Translations under genes and position numbers: made by a program
The notes under the pieces: model-generated
What the model saw: the letters and a program-made list of their open reading frames with translations, nothing else
Told to the model about the DNA's origin: nothing
Database searches by the model: none
Assembly (NCBI GenBank): GCA_964392455.1
Contig: CAYMPG010000027.1
Coordinates: 1-24,921, forward strand
From: SFEL01 sp964392455
GTDB lineage: Bacteria > Bacillota > Clostridia > Christensenellales > CAG-138
Direction of reading: 5' to 3'
DNA: 24,921 bases
Shown: positions 1 through 7,168 of the stretch, one piece after another
Position numbering within the stretch: position 1 is the stretch's first letter
How the letters are laid out: each line of letters opens with the position of its first letter

Positions 1-1481
1 TTGGCTTCAAGGAGATGGATTTCAAGTACAAGGACTGCAAGCGTGAGATGGACATGGTAAACAAGGCCTTTATCGAAACCATGATAGAGGGAGATGCCAA
101 TGGCCGTGGCTTCCAGTACCCCATACCCACCTACTCCATCACCAGGGACTTTGACTGGTCTCCCACGGAAAACAACAGGCTGCTCTTTGAGATGACCGCC
201 AAGTACGGCACGCCCTACTTCAGCAACTATATAAACAGCGATATGGAGCCCTCCGACGTGCGCTCCATGTGCTGCAGGCTCCGCCTTGACCTGCGTGAGC
301 TGAGGAAAAAGAGCGGCGGCTTCTTTGGCAGCGGCGAAAGCACCGGCTCTGTGGGCGTGGTCACCATCAACCTGCCCCGCATAGCCTACCTTGCTGCAAA
401 CGAAAAGGAATTCTATCAGAACCTTGACAGGATGATGGATATTTCTGCCCGCAGCCTCCATATAAAGCGTGAGATAATCACAAGGCTCATGAACGAGGGC
501 CTTTACCCCTACACCAAGCGCTACCTTGGCACCTTCAGCAATCACTTCTCCACCATTGGCCTTGTGGGCATGAATGAGGCGGGGCTGAATGCGAAGTGGC
601 TCCGGGCTGACATGACAGACCCCCGCACCCAGCAGTTTGCCAAGGATGTGCTGAACCATATGCGTGAGCGGCTCAGCGATTATCAGGAAAAGTACAACGA
701 TGAGCTGTACAATCTGGAGGCTACTCCCGCCGAGTCCACCTCCTATCGCCTTGCCAAGCATGACGTGAAGCGCTATCCAGATATCATCACCGCCGGCGGC
801 AATGGTGGAGCTCCCTATTATACAAACAGCTCCCACCTGCCCGTGAGCTTTACCGAGGATATATTTGCCGCCCTGGATATTCAGGACGAGCTGCAGACCC
901 TTTACACCAGCGGCACCGTGTTTCACGCCTTCCTGGGCGAAAAGCTGCCCAGCTGGGAGTCCGCCGCAAAGCTGGTAAAGACCATTGCGGAAAATTACCG
1001 CCTGCCCTATTACACCCTTTCCCCCACATACTCCGTATGCCCCAAGCACGGCTATATTTCCGGCGAGCACTTTACCTGCCCCCATTGCGGCGGCAATGCC
1101 GAGGTATACAGCCGCATAACCGGCTACTACCGCCCCGTGCAGAACTGGAACGACGGCAAGAGCCAGGAGTACAAGGAGCGCAGGGAATATAACGTGGATA
1201 CAGGCTCCACCTGGCCCGGCACTGCCAAGAAGGCACAGGCTGCGCTGCCCATGCTGTTCACCACCGCCACCTGCCCCAATTGCGCCGCCGCCAAGGAATT
1301 GCTGGATGGGGCCGGCATTGGCTACACCGTTGTACTGGCCGAGGATAATAAAGACCTTGCCCGCAAGTACCGGGTAATGCAGGCGCCCACCCTGGTGATC
1401 GACAGGGACGGCACTGTGGATAAGTACGCCGGCCTTTCCGCCCTCACCGCCTTCGTGGAAAGCAGCAGGCAGGCTGGATAG
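1..1481 (+). CDS. nrdD: Anaerobic (class III) ribonucleoside-triphosphate reductase, C-terminal part, fused to a glutaredoxin-like domain; 5' end outside window
   Basis: The protein reduces ribonucleotides to deoxyribonucleotides under anaerobic conditions using a glycyl radical installed by the activase NrdG. The frame is already open at base 3 (GFKE before the first Met at 15), so the N-terminal part, including any ATP-cone, lies upstream. Numbering from Met 15: the MCCRL segment (Cys86-Cys87) matches the active-site finger-loop cysteine region; Cys342, His345, Cys355 and Cys358 (CPKH...CPHC) form the zinc site; the glycyl radical lies in RITGYYRP, Gly370. After about residue 400 a thioredoxin-fold tail follows, with TCPNC (Cys420, Cys423) and a cis-Pro-like QAPTLV segment. 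This tail resembles NrdH/glutaredoxin and probably supplies reducing equivalents in cis, which would make external formate unnecessary; that role is inferred. No nrdG follows. The family assignment is secure. Confidence 0.95.
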   Translation, partial: GFKEMDFKYKDCKREMDMVNKAFIETMIEGDANGRGFQYPIPTYSITRDFDWSPTENNRLLFEMTAKYGTPYFSNYINSDMEPSDVRSMCCRLRLDLRELRKKSGGFFGSGESTGSVGVVTINLPRIAYLAANEKEFYQNLDRMMDISARSLHIKREIITRLMNEGLYPYTKRYLGTFSNHFSTIGLVGMNEAGLNAKWLRADMTDPRTQQFAKDVLNHMRERLSDYQEKYNDELYNLEATPAESTSYRLAKHDVKRYPDIITAGGNGGAPYYTNSSHLPVSFTEDIFAALDIQDELQTLYTSGTVFHAFLGEKLPSWESAAKLVKTIAENYRLPYYTLSPTYSVCPKHGYISGEHFTCPHCGGNAEVYSRITGYYRPVQNWNDGKSQEYKERREYNVDTGSTWPGTAKKAQAALPMLFTTATCPNCAAAKELLDGAGIGYTVVLAEDNKDLARKYRVMQAPTLVIDRDGTVDKYAGLSALTAFVESSRQAG

Positions 1482-1501
1482 GCTGATACAGGCAATTACT
1501 T

Positions 1502-1622
1502 GTACTTTTCTTTAAAAGAAAAGTACCAAAAGAAGCGGTCTTTCTTTAAAAGATAGATTAGTCAATGCGGAGCATTGACATAGCTCCTTGAAATCATGTG
1601 GAAAATCCAAGGATTTTCCACA
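1502..1622. repeat. Cluster of three short perfect or near-perfect hairpins downstream of nrdD
   Basis: Three inverted repeats follow nrdD: a 25-nt near-palindrome at 1502-1526 (GTACTTTTCTT... and its mirror), GTCAATGC/GCATTGAC at 1561-1579, and TGTGGAAAATCC/GGATTTTCCACA at 1597-1622. The first recurs, as CTTTAAAAGAAAAGTACC, at about 20749-20766 just ahead of another family A copy. No coding signal is seen here. The stems may stabilise the nrdD transcript 3' end or be repeat remnants. Confidence 0.6.
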
Positions 1623-1640
1623 AGAACCAAAGAATATAGT

Positions 1641-1721
1641 TTGACAGGACAGTATTAAATAAGCTGCTTTACAGCACTTTCCAAAAAGCTCCACAACGGG
1701 TGGAGCTTTTTGCGTGGGTGG
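1641..1721 (+). repeat. Dispersed repeat family A, copy A1 (81 bp, carries a terminator hairpin)
   Basis: This 81-bp unit aligns without gaps to the reverse complement of 18160-18240 (67 of 81 positions identical by eye) and more loosely to 20782-20860. Shared parts are AATAAGC near the middle, TTCCAAAA before the stem and CTTTTTGCGTGGGTGG after it. The stem sequence differs between copies, yet most stem changes are compensated on the other arm. Confidence 0.8.
1683..1711 (+). terminator. Intrinsic terminator-like hairpin downstream of nrdD
   Basis: A 12-bp stem (1683-1694 with 1700-1711), loop AACGG, and a run of T on the 3' arm. It lies about 200 bp after the nrdD stop and inside repeat A1, so it probably ends the nrdD transcript and, because of the A-tract on the 5' arm, could act on both strands. 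Confidence 0.7.
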
Positions 1722-1866
1722 AGGCGAAAAGCAGTATTCAATAGGAGGCACGCTTTTGCCTGTGGCAAAAGCCACATACCAGCAAATCACCCCAAAAGGC
1801 CGTAAGCTGTGCCCCGGGCGTGGCCATATTGCCACTTTCAGGCAAATGTTCACCACACTATCTTAG
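1722..1866. other. Intergenic stretch without recognised feature
   Basis: Between repeat A1 and repeat B1 no gene, promoter or clear repeat is seen. Open frames here have no ribosome site and no family resemblance. Confidence 0.4.
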
Positions 1867-2197
1867 GATGAGGGTTGTTAAGGGGCTCAGCCCCTTAAGC
1901 TCCAATCCGTTTTCGGCGGCATGTACGGCGAAAACGGAACCATCCCCGAAGGGGATGGATTCGCCTGTCCGATTCCCGCCCGGTGGTGGCCGCAGCCGCC
2001 ATAGGGAATCGGCTTCCCACCGAGGGGATAATCGCTCAAAATCCATAAGATTTTGAGCGAAAGCCAAAGGCGCTTTGCCGCCCGGGAGAGTCCGCAGGTT
2101 CGAGAGGCAAATTATGTAAAACCCCCGTAAGGGATTTAATCGCACATGGGCAAAGCCCCTGTGCGTCCTCACGGAAAAGCTATAGCTTTTCCGTGAC
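1867..2197 (-). repeat. Hairpin-train repeat family B, copy B1 (inverted orientation)
   Basis: Read on the minus strand, this region is collinear with 6445-6780. In order it carries an invariant 12-bp hairpin (TCACGGAAAAGC arm, 2168-2195 in plus coordinates), a CGCACA... hairpin, the constant ATTAAATCCCTTACGGGGG block, a hairpin with CGCTCAAAATC arms, a long CCGATTCCC/GGGAATCGG stem, a CCATCCCC hairpin, a CCGTTTTCG/CGAAAACGG stem and a TAAGGGGC hairpin. Arms in several modules differ from copy B2 but still pair. It is inverted relative to the flanking genes. Open frames crossing it are hairpin sequence, not genes. Confidence 0.85.
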
Positions 2198-2239
2198 CTC
2201 TAAAAATGCAACCAGATTGTGACTTTTGAATGGCTGCTG

Positions 2240-2268
2240 TTGACAGGCGGGGGCGTGATGCCTATAAT
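2240..2268 (+). promoter_or_regulatory. Consensus sigma-A promoter for the marR-ABC operon
   Basis: TTGACA (2240-2245), a 17-bp spacer, and TATAAT (2263-2268): a perfect consensus match, so basal strength should be high and control is likely by repression. Transcription would start near 2275. Confidence 0.85.
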
Positions 2269-2277
2269 CTCATATTG

Positions 2278-2289
2278 TTAGAAAGCTAA
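2278..2289. promoter_or_regulatory. Possible MarR operator at the transcription start
   Basis: A short inverted repeat, TTAG-AAAG-CTAA, overlaps the expected start of transcription, where an autorepressor would block initiation. The repeat is short, so the assignment is tentative. Confidence 0.3.
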
Positions 2290-2321
2290 GTTTTTATTTG
2301 GATAAAGGAGGGGAGCAGCCT

Positions 2322-2771
2322 GTGGAAAGCGCAAGCGGAAGCGCATTTTGCCGAATAAAGGCGGTGGCCAATGCAATACGCCGCCGCATGGAGGGCATAA
2401 ACATAGAAGAAAAAACTGGGCTTACCCGGGGAGAATGTGCCATAATGGGATACCTTATGGATAACGCGGATACTCCCGTATATCAGAAGGACGTGGAGGA
2501 GAAATTCTGCATCCGGGGCAGCAGCGCCACAAGGGCCCTGCAATCTATGGAGCGCAAGGGGCTGATAATAAGGAAAAGCGAAGCCCATGACGGCAGGCTC
2601 AAGCGCCTTGTGCCCACCAGCAAGGCGGATGAAATCAGCCGCTATGTAAACGGCATAATAGAGGAAACCGAGCAGCGGCTCCTCAAGGGCATATCCCAGG
2701 AGGAGCTGGAGCAGTTTCTCAATATTTGCGACAGGATATATGAAAACGTGGAGGGAGAGGTGAAGTCATGA
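2322..2771 (+). CDS. MarR-family transcriptional regulator
   Basis: A 149-residue winged-helix regulator, the usual MarR length. The core carries the recognition-helix and wing pattern RGSSATRALQSMERKGLI followed by R(K)SEAHDGRLKRLVPT, the canonical D-x-R wing signature of the family; the helical ends would form the dimer interface. I chose GTG 2322 because AAAGGAGGGG at 2304-2313 sits 8 nt ahead; an in-frame TTG at 2298 lies upstream of that ribosome site. The stop overlaps the start of the next gene (ATGA, 2768-2771), so it is translationally coupled to the exporter. By family precedent it probably represses the operon until an exported compound binds it. The ligand cannot be read from the sequence. 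Confidence 0.9.
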   Translation: MESASGSAFCRIKAVANAIRRRMEGINIEEKTGLTRGECAIMGYLMDNADTPVYQKDVEEKFCIRGSSATRALQSMERKGLIIRKSEAHDGRLKRLVPTSKADEISRYVNGIIEETEQRLLKGISQEELEQFLNICDRIYENVEGEVKS

Positions 2772-4495
2772 TAAAGACGCTTGCCAAAAGCATAAGGGAA
2801 TACAAACGGGATACAATACTTACCCCGCTGTTTATGGTGGGGGAAGTAGTGCTGGAGGTGCTGATAACCTACCTGCTGGCGGGCCTTATAGATAACGGCG
2901 TAAACGCAGGCAATATGAGCTACACCGTGAGCCGGGGGCTGCTGCTGATAGTGTGTGCAGGGCTGTCGCTGGTATGCGGAGCCATGTCCGGAAGGTTCAG
3001 CGCCATAGCCTCCACCGGCTTTGCACGGAATCTCAGGCAGGATATGTACTATAACGTGCAGCGGTTTTCCTTTGCAAACATAGATAAGTTTTCCACGGCG
3101 GGCCTTGTTACCCGCCTTACCACAGACGTGGTGAACGTGCAGCACGCATACATGATGCTCATACGCATTGCGGTGCGCTCCCCCATAATGCTGCTGTTTT
3201 CCCTGATAATGGCCTTCAGGATAAACGGCAGGATAGCCACCGTATTCCTCTGCGCCATACCTGTGCTGGGGGTGGGCATATACCTTATAATGTCCCACGC
3301 CCATCCCGTATTTGAGCGGGTATTCCACACATACGACAGGCTGAACGCCGTGGTACAGGAAAACCTCAGGGGCATAAGGGTGGTAAAGGCCTTTGTGCGG
3401 GAGGAGCATGAAAAGGAAAAATTCAGCAGCGTATCAGGCGCCATATTCAGCGATATGTCAAAGGCCCAGAAGACCGTGGCCTACAATATGCCCCTGATGC
3501 AGGCCTGTATGTACGGCTGCACGCTGCTGGCCTCCTGGCTGGGCGCAAATATGATAGTATCCAATACCATGACCACAGGCGAGCTGATGAGCATACTTAC
3601 CTATACGGCCAGCATACTCTCAAGCCTTATGATGCTGAGCATGGTGCTTATGACAATGGTAATATCCAGAGCCTCCGGAGAGCGTATAGTGGAGGTGCTG
3701 GAGGAGCAGCCCGCCATAGTAAATCCCGAAAAGCCCCTGTATGAGGTGAAGGATGGCAGCATAGAGTTTAAGGGCGTGGCCTTCCGCTATGGCCAGGGCC
3801 GCAACTGCCTGGAGGATATAAATGTATCCATCCGCTCCGGCGAGACCATCGGCATAATAGGCGGCACAGGCAGCGGCAAAACCTCCCTCGTGCAGCTCAT
3901 ACCCAGGCTGTATGATGCAGGGGAGGGCTCCGTCATGGTGGGCGGGGCAGACGTAAGGGAGTACGATCTGGAAACGCTGAGAAGCGCCGTATCCATGGTA
4001 TTGCAGAAAAACGAGCTGTTTTCCGGCACCGTTGCAAGCAACCTGCGCTGGGGCAATGAAAATGCCACCCTGGAGCAGATGCAGCAGGCCTGCCGTGTGG
4101 CCCAGGCGGATGGCTTTATCTCCGCCCTGCCCCAGGGGTATGATTCCCCGGTGGAGCAGGGAGGCAGCAACTTCTCCGGCGGCCAGAAGCAGAGGCTGTG
4201 CATAGCGCGGGCACTATTGAAGCAGCCCAGAATACTGATACTGGATGACTCCACCAGCGCCGTGGATACCGCCACGGATGCCGCCATAAGGAGCGCATTC
4301 CGCACAGAGATGCCAGAGGTGACGAAGCTCATCATCGCCCAGCGCATAAGCTCAGTGCAGGATGCGGACAGGATACTGGTAATGGACAACGGCAGAATAG
4401 TGGATATAGGCACCCATGAGGAGCTTATGAAGCGCTGCTCAATATACATAGAGGTTTATGAATCCCAGCAGAAGGGAGGGGACTTTGATGAGTAG
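2768..4495 (+). CDS. ABC multidrug-type exporter half-transporter with degenerate ATPase site
   Basis: A 575-residue type IV (exporter-fold) ABC half-transporter: an N-terminal six-helix membrane domain (about residues 15-300), then a nucleotide-binding domain. Walker A is GGTGSGKT (365-372) and the signature is FSGGQ (469-473). Walker B ends in D493 followed by D494, where the catalytic base is normally Glu, and the H-loop has Gln525 instead of His (IIAQR). Both changes mark the degenerate-site subunit of heterodimeric exporters such as TM287/288, BmrCD and LmrCD. The partner is the next gene, which overlaps it by 8 bp. The pair likely exports drugs, peptides or lipids from the cytoplasmic membrane. 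Its start ATG overlaps the marR stop. The family is certain; the substrate is not. Confidence 0.93.
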   Translation: MIKTLAKSIREYKRDTILTPLFMVGEVVLEVLITYLLAGLIDNGVNAGNMSYTVSRGLLLIVCAGLSLVCGAMSGRFSAIASTGFARNLRQDMYYNVQRFSFANIDKFSTAGLVTRLTTDVVNVQHAYMMLIRIAVRSPIMLLFSLIMAFRINGRIATVFLCAIPVLGVGIYLIMSHAHPVFERVFHTYDRLNAVVQENLRGIRVVKAFVREEHEKEKFSSVSGAIFSDMSKAQKTVAYNMPLMQACMYGCTLLASWLGANMIVSNTMTTGELMSILTYTASILSSLMMLSMVLMTMVISRASGERIVEVLEEQPAIVNPEKPLYEVKDGSIEFKGVAFRYGQGRNCLEDINVSIRSGETIGIIGGTGSGKTSLVQLIPRLYDAGEGSVMVGGADVREYDLETLRSAVSMVLQKNELFSGTVASNLRWGNENATLEQMQQACRVAQADGFISALPQGYDSPVEQGGSNFSGGQKQRLCIARALLKQPRILILDDSTSAVDTATDAAIRSAFRTEMPEVTKLIIAQRISSVQDADRILVMDNGRIVDIGTHEELMKRCSIYIEVYESQQKGGDFDE

Positions 4496-6395
4496 ACAGG
4501 GCGGACCCCGTGGCCCTCAGGGCAGAAGGCCACTTAACCCACAGGACCTTAAGACCATTGGGCAAAACAGCAAAAAGACCATAAAGCGGCTTTTCGGGCT
4601 GCTGAAGCCATATAAAGGAAGGCTGATAGCGGTATTCCTCTGCATAGTGATAAGCGCAGGGGCGGGCATTGCAGGCAGTATGTTTACAAAGGCCCTGATA
4701 GACGACTATATAGTTCCTCTCATAGGGCAGCCCTCTCCGGACTTTTCCGGCCTTATAAGGGCGCTGGTATCAATGGGCTGCATATACCTTGCAGGTATGC
4801 TTGCAAACTTCACCTATAACAGGCTCATGGTGACCGTATCCCAGGGCACCATGAAGGGGGTAAGGGATAAGCTCTTTGCACATATGCAGACCCTGCCCAT
4901 AGGCTATTTTGACAGCAATACCCTTGGCGACCTTATGAGCCGCTATACCAACGATACGGATACATTGCAGCAGATGCTGTCCCAGAGCATACCCCAGCTC
5001 ATGAATTCCGCCATTACCATAATCGGCGTGCTGGCGGCCATGATTTACACAAGCCCCCTGCTGACCCTGCTGATACTGCTGACCCTCTGGCCCATGCTGA
5101 AGGTATCCGGCTTTGTGGCGGGCAACAGCTCAAAGTACTTTTCACTCCATCAGCAATCCCTTGGCGACGTGAATGGCTACATTGAGGAAATGATAAACGG
5201 GCAGAAGGTGGTAAACGTATTCTGCCACGAGCACAAGGCCAAGGAGGAATTTGACCAGAAGAACGAGGCCCTGAGAAAGAACGCCTCCACTGCAAACGTA
5301 TTTGCAAATATCCTAATGCCCATACTTGGCAACCTGGCCCATGTGCAGTATGTGCTCATAGCCATAGTGGGCGGCCTTATGGCCATAGCGGGCGTGGGCG
5401 GCATGAAGCTGGGCGCACTTGCGAGCTTTTTGCAGCTGTCAAAGAGCTTTAATATGCCTATAAATCAGCTTTCTCAGCAGCTCAATTCCATTATGCTGGC
5501 GCTGGCCGGTGCAGAGCGGATATTTGACCTGATGGATCAGCCCTCTGAAATAGACCAGGGCAGCGTGGTGCTGGTAAATGCAGAGCGGGATGGGGATACC
5601 CTCAGGGAGACCTCCAGCCACACCGGCATATGGGCCTGGAAAAAGCCCGATGGAGAGCTGGTAGAGGTAAAGGGAGATGTGCGGCTTACGGATGTGGACT
5701 TTGGGTATACACCTGAAAAGACCGTGCTGCACGACGTGACCCTATACGCAAAGCCGGGCCAGAAGATAGCCTTCGTAGGCTCCACCGGCGCAGGCAAGAC
5801 CACCATTACAAACCTTATAAACAGGTTTTACGAAATACAGGATGGTGAGATCACCTATGACGGCATAAATATAAAGGATATAAAGAAGGACGATCTGCGC
5901 CACAGCCTTGGCATGGTGCTGCAGGAGGTAAACCTCTTTACCGGCACCGTGCGGGACAATATCCGCTACGGCAAGCTGGATGCCACCGATGAGGAGGTGG
6001 AGCAGGCCGCAAAGCTGGCCAATGCCCATGATTTTATCATGCGGCTGCCCAAGGGCTACGATACCATGCTGGAGGGAGACGGCAGCGGCCTGTCCCAGGG
6101 CCAGCGGCAGCTCCTTTCCATTGCGAGGGCAGCCTGCGAGGATGCCCCGGTATTGATAATGGATGAGGCCACAAGCTCCATCGATACCCGTACCGAAAGC
6201 ATAGTGCAGAGCGGTCTGGACAGGCTCATGCAGGGCCGCACAGTGTTCGTCATAGCCCACAGGCTATCCACCGTGCAGAACTCCAATGCCATAATGGTGC
6301 TGGAGAAGGGCCGGATAATCGAGCGTGGCGACCATGATGACCTTATCGCCGCAAAGGGCAGGTATTATACGCTGTATACGGGGCTACAGGCGTAG
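4488..6395 (+). CDS. ABC multidrug-type exporter half-transporter, catalytic partner
   Basis: A 635-residue partner of the preceding half-transporter. ATG 4488 is preceded by GAAGGGAGGGG (4471-4481) at 6 nt; an earlier in-frame ATG at 4458 lies inside the upstream gene without a ribosome site. The basic, Gly/Arg-rich N-terminus is followed by six membrane helices (about 45-325) and a nucleotide-binding domain with an inserted linker near 360-400. Walker A is GSTGAGKT (431-438), Walker B D559 with catalytic E560, and the H-loop is His591, all canonical, but the signature is LSQGQ (535-539) rather than LSGGQ. This is the exact complement of the first subunit. One composite site (this Walker A/B with the other FSGGQ) can hydrolyse ATP; the other is degenerate. 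It is probably the last gene of the marR operon. Confidence 0.93.
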   Translation: MSRQGGPRGPQGRRPLNPQDLKTIGQNSKKTIKRLFGLLKPYKGRLIAVFLCIVISAGAGIAGSMFTKALIDDYIVPLIGQPSPDFSGLIRALVSMGCIYLAGMLANFTYNRLMVTVSQGTMKGVRDKLFAHMQTLPIGYFDSNTLGDLMSRYTNDTDTLQQMLSQSIPQLMNSAITIIGVLAAMIYTSPLLTLLILLTLWPMLKVSGFVAGNSSKYFSLHQQSLGDVNGYIEEMINGQKVVNVFCHEHKAKEEFDQKNEALRKNASTANVFANILMPILGNLAHVQYVLIAIVGGLMAIAGVGGMKLGALASFLQLSKSFNMPINQLSQQLNSIMLALAGAERIFDLMDQPSEIDQGSVVLVNAERDGDTLRETSSHTGIWAWKKPDGELVEVKGDVRLTDVDFGYTPEKTVLHDVTLYAKPGQKIAFVGSTGAGKTTITNLINRFYEIQDGEITYDGINIKDIKKDDLRHSLGMVLQEVNLFTGTVRDNIRYGKLDATDEEVEQAAKLANAHDFIMRLPKGYDTMLEGDGSGLSQGQRQLLSIARAACEDAPVLIMDEATSSIDTRTESIVQSGLDRLMQGRTVFVIAHRLSTVQNSNAIMVLEKGRIIERGDHDDLIAAKGRYYTLYTGLQA

Positions 6396-6401
6396 CCTGA
6401 C

Positions 6402-6800
6402 GGCTTTCGCTCAAAATCGTCGCTTCGCTTTGGATTTTGAGCGAGGGTCACGGAAAAGCTATGGCTTTTCCGTGAGGGCGCACAAATGCCTAAGGCATTT
6501 GTGCGATTAAATCCCTTACGGGGGCTTTTACATGATTTGCCTATAAACCCTGCGGGGTTTACCGGGCGGCAAAGCGCCTTCGGCTTTCGCAGAAAAACTT
6601 TGGTTTTCCTGCGATTATCCCCTTCGGGGGGAGCCGATTCCCTATGGCGGCTGCGGCCACCACCGGGCGGGAATCGGACAGAAGAACCCATCCCCAAAGG
6701 GGATGGTTCCGCATTTGCCGCACAGGTCAGCAAATGCGGATTGGACTTTAAGGGGCTGTGCCCCTTAACAACCCCGTTGCAGGGGTTGGAAGCTACAGCA
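6402..6800 (+). repeat. Hairpin-train repeat family B, copy B2 (most complete copy)
   Basis: This is a run of about a dozen consecutive inverted repeats right after the ABC operon. Visible stems: CGCTCAAAATC/GATTTTGAGCG (6408-6443), TCACGGAAAAGC/GCTTTTCCGTGA (6448-6475), CGCACAAATGCC/GGCATTTGTGCG (6479-6505), AAATCCC-TTAC-GGG, TAAACCC/GGGTTTA, CCGATTCCC/GGGAATCGG (6634-6677), CCATCCCC/GGGGATGG, CCGCATTTGC/GCAAATGCGG and TAAGGGGC/GCCCCTTA. It is collinear with B1 and with parts of B3 and B4. The first stems may also act as the 3' end of the ABC transcript. Confidence 0.87.
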
Positions 6801-6922
6801 CCACGAGCCTCCCTTCCTCCGCGCCTAGACCTGCCTGCGGCAGGGGGCGCTATGTACAGGCCTGCGGGCCTAGTGTGTAAAGGGAGGTGGCAATGAGCGA
6901 TAGCTCATTGACGGAGGGATTG
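6801..6922 (+). repeat. Repeat family C, copy C1 (variable-hairpin element with internal insertion)
   Basis: It begins CCACGAGCCTCCC, contains AAAGGGAGGTGGC, then the hairpin CAATGAGC/GCTCATTG (6891-6910), and ends GACGGAGGGATTGT. Compared with C3, a segment of roughly 70 nt rich in CCTGCGG/GGCCTAG pairing is nested between the two halves of the outer stem. Copy C2 has the same nested segment. Confidence 0.7.
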
Positions 6923-6978
6923 TAAAAGCTGGAATTGCATATACAGCTTCTTTAATCTGTATACGCTAACTCAGGGGT

Positions 6979-7123
6979 GTCATTGCGAGGAGCGAAGCGA
7001 CGTGGCAATCCGTACCCTTTCGCCCTCATGGCGAAAGACGTCAGCAAATGCGGATTGGAGCTTAAGGGGCTGTGCCCCTTAATAATCCCGTTGCAGGGGT
7101 TGGAAGCTACAGCACCACGAGCC
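6979..7123 (+). repeat. Repeat family D, copy D1
   Basis: It starts with an imperfect inverted repeat headed GTCATTGCGAG and ended by CGTGGCAATCC (6979-7011), then a CTTTCGCC/GGCGAAAG hairpin, then the right half of a family B module (CAGCAAATGCGGATTGGA) and the TAAGGGGC and CCCGTTGCAGGGG hairpins. It ends in CCACGAGCC, the first bases of family C. Copy D2 lies at 17713-17854. From memory, GTCATTGCGAG-type inverted repeats occur in many bacterial genomes. Confidence 0.7.
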
Positions 7124-7168
7124 CCCCTGCCGCAGTCCCGGTTTCACCGGGGAATTCAATCGAACAAA

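Noticed and set aside
1415..1423. TGTGGATAA, a perfect DnaA-box match (reverse of TTATCCACA)
   Set aside because: Single copy inside the nrdD coding sequence with no cluster or AT-rich unwinding region nearby; one chance match in 25 kb is not surprising.
1820..2172. Open frames over B1 on both strands as small proteins
   Set aside because: They follow the hairpin repeat, recur in other copies in different frames, and have no ribosome site.
2298..2321. Upstream TTG start for the MarR gene
   Set aside because: It lies before the AAAGGAGGGG ribosome site, which fits GTG 2322 much better.
2642..3409. Long minus-strand frames opposite the ABC genes, and similar shadows opposite nrdD, tyrS, GH13 and the kinases
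   Set aside because: They lie antisense to genes with full domain support and have compositions typical of shadow frames (rich in His, Tyr, Gly).
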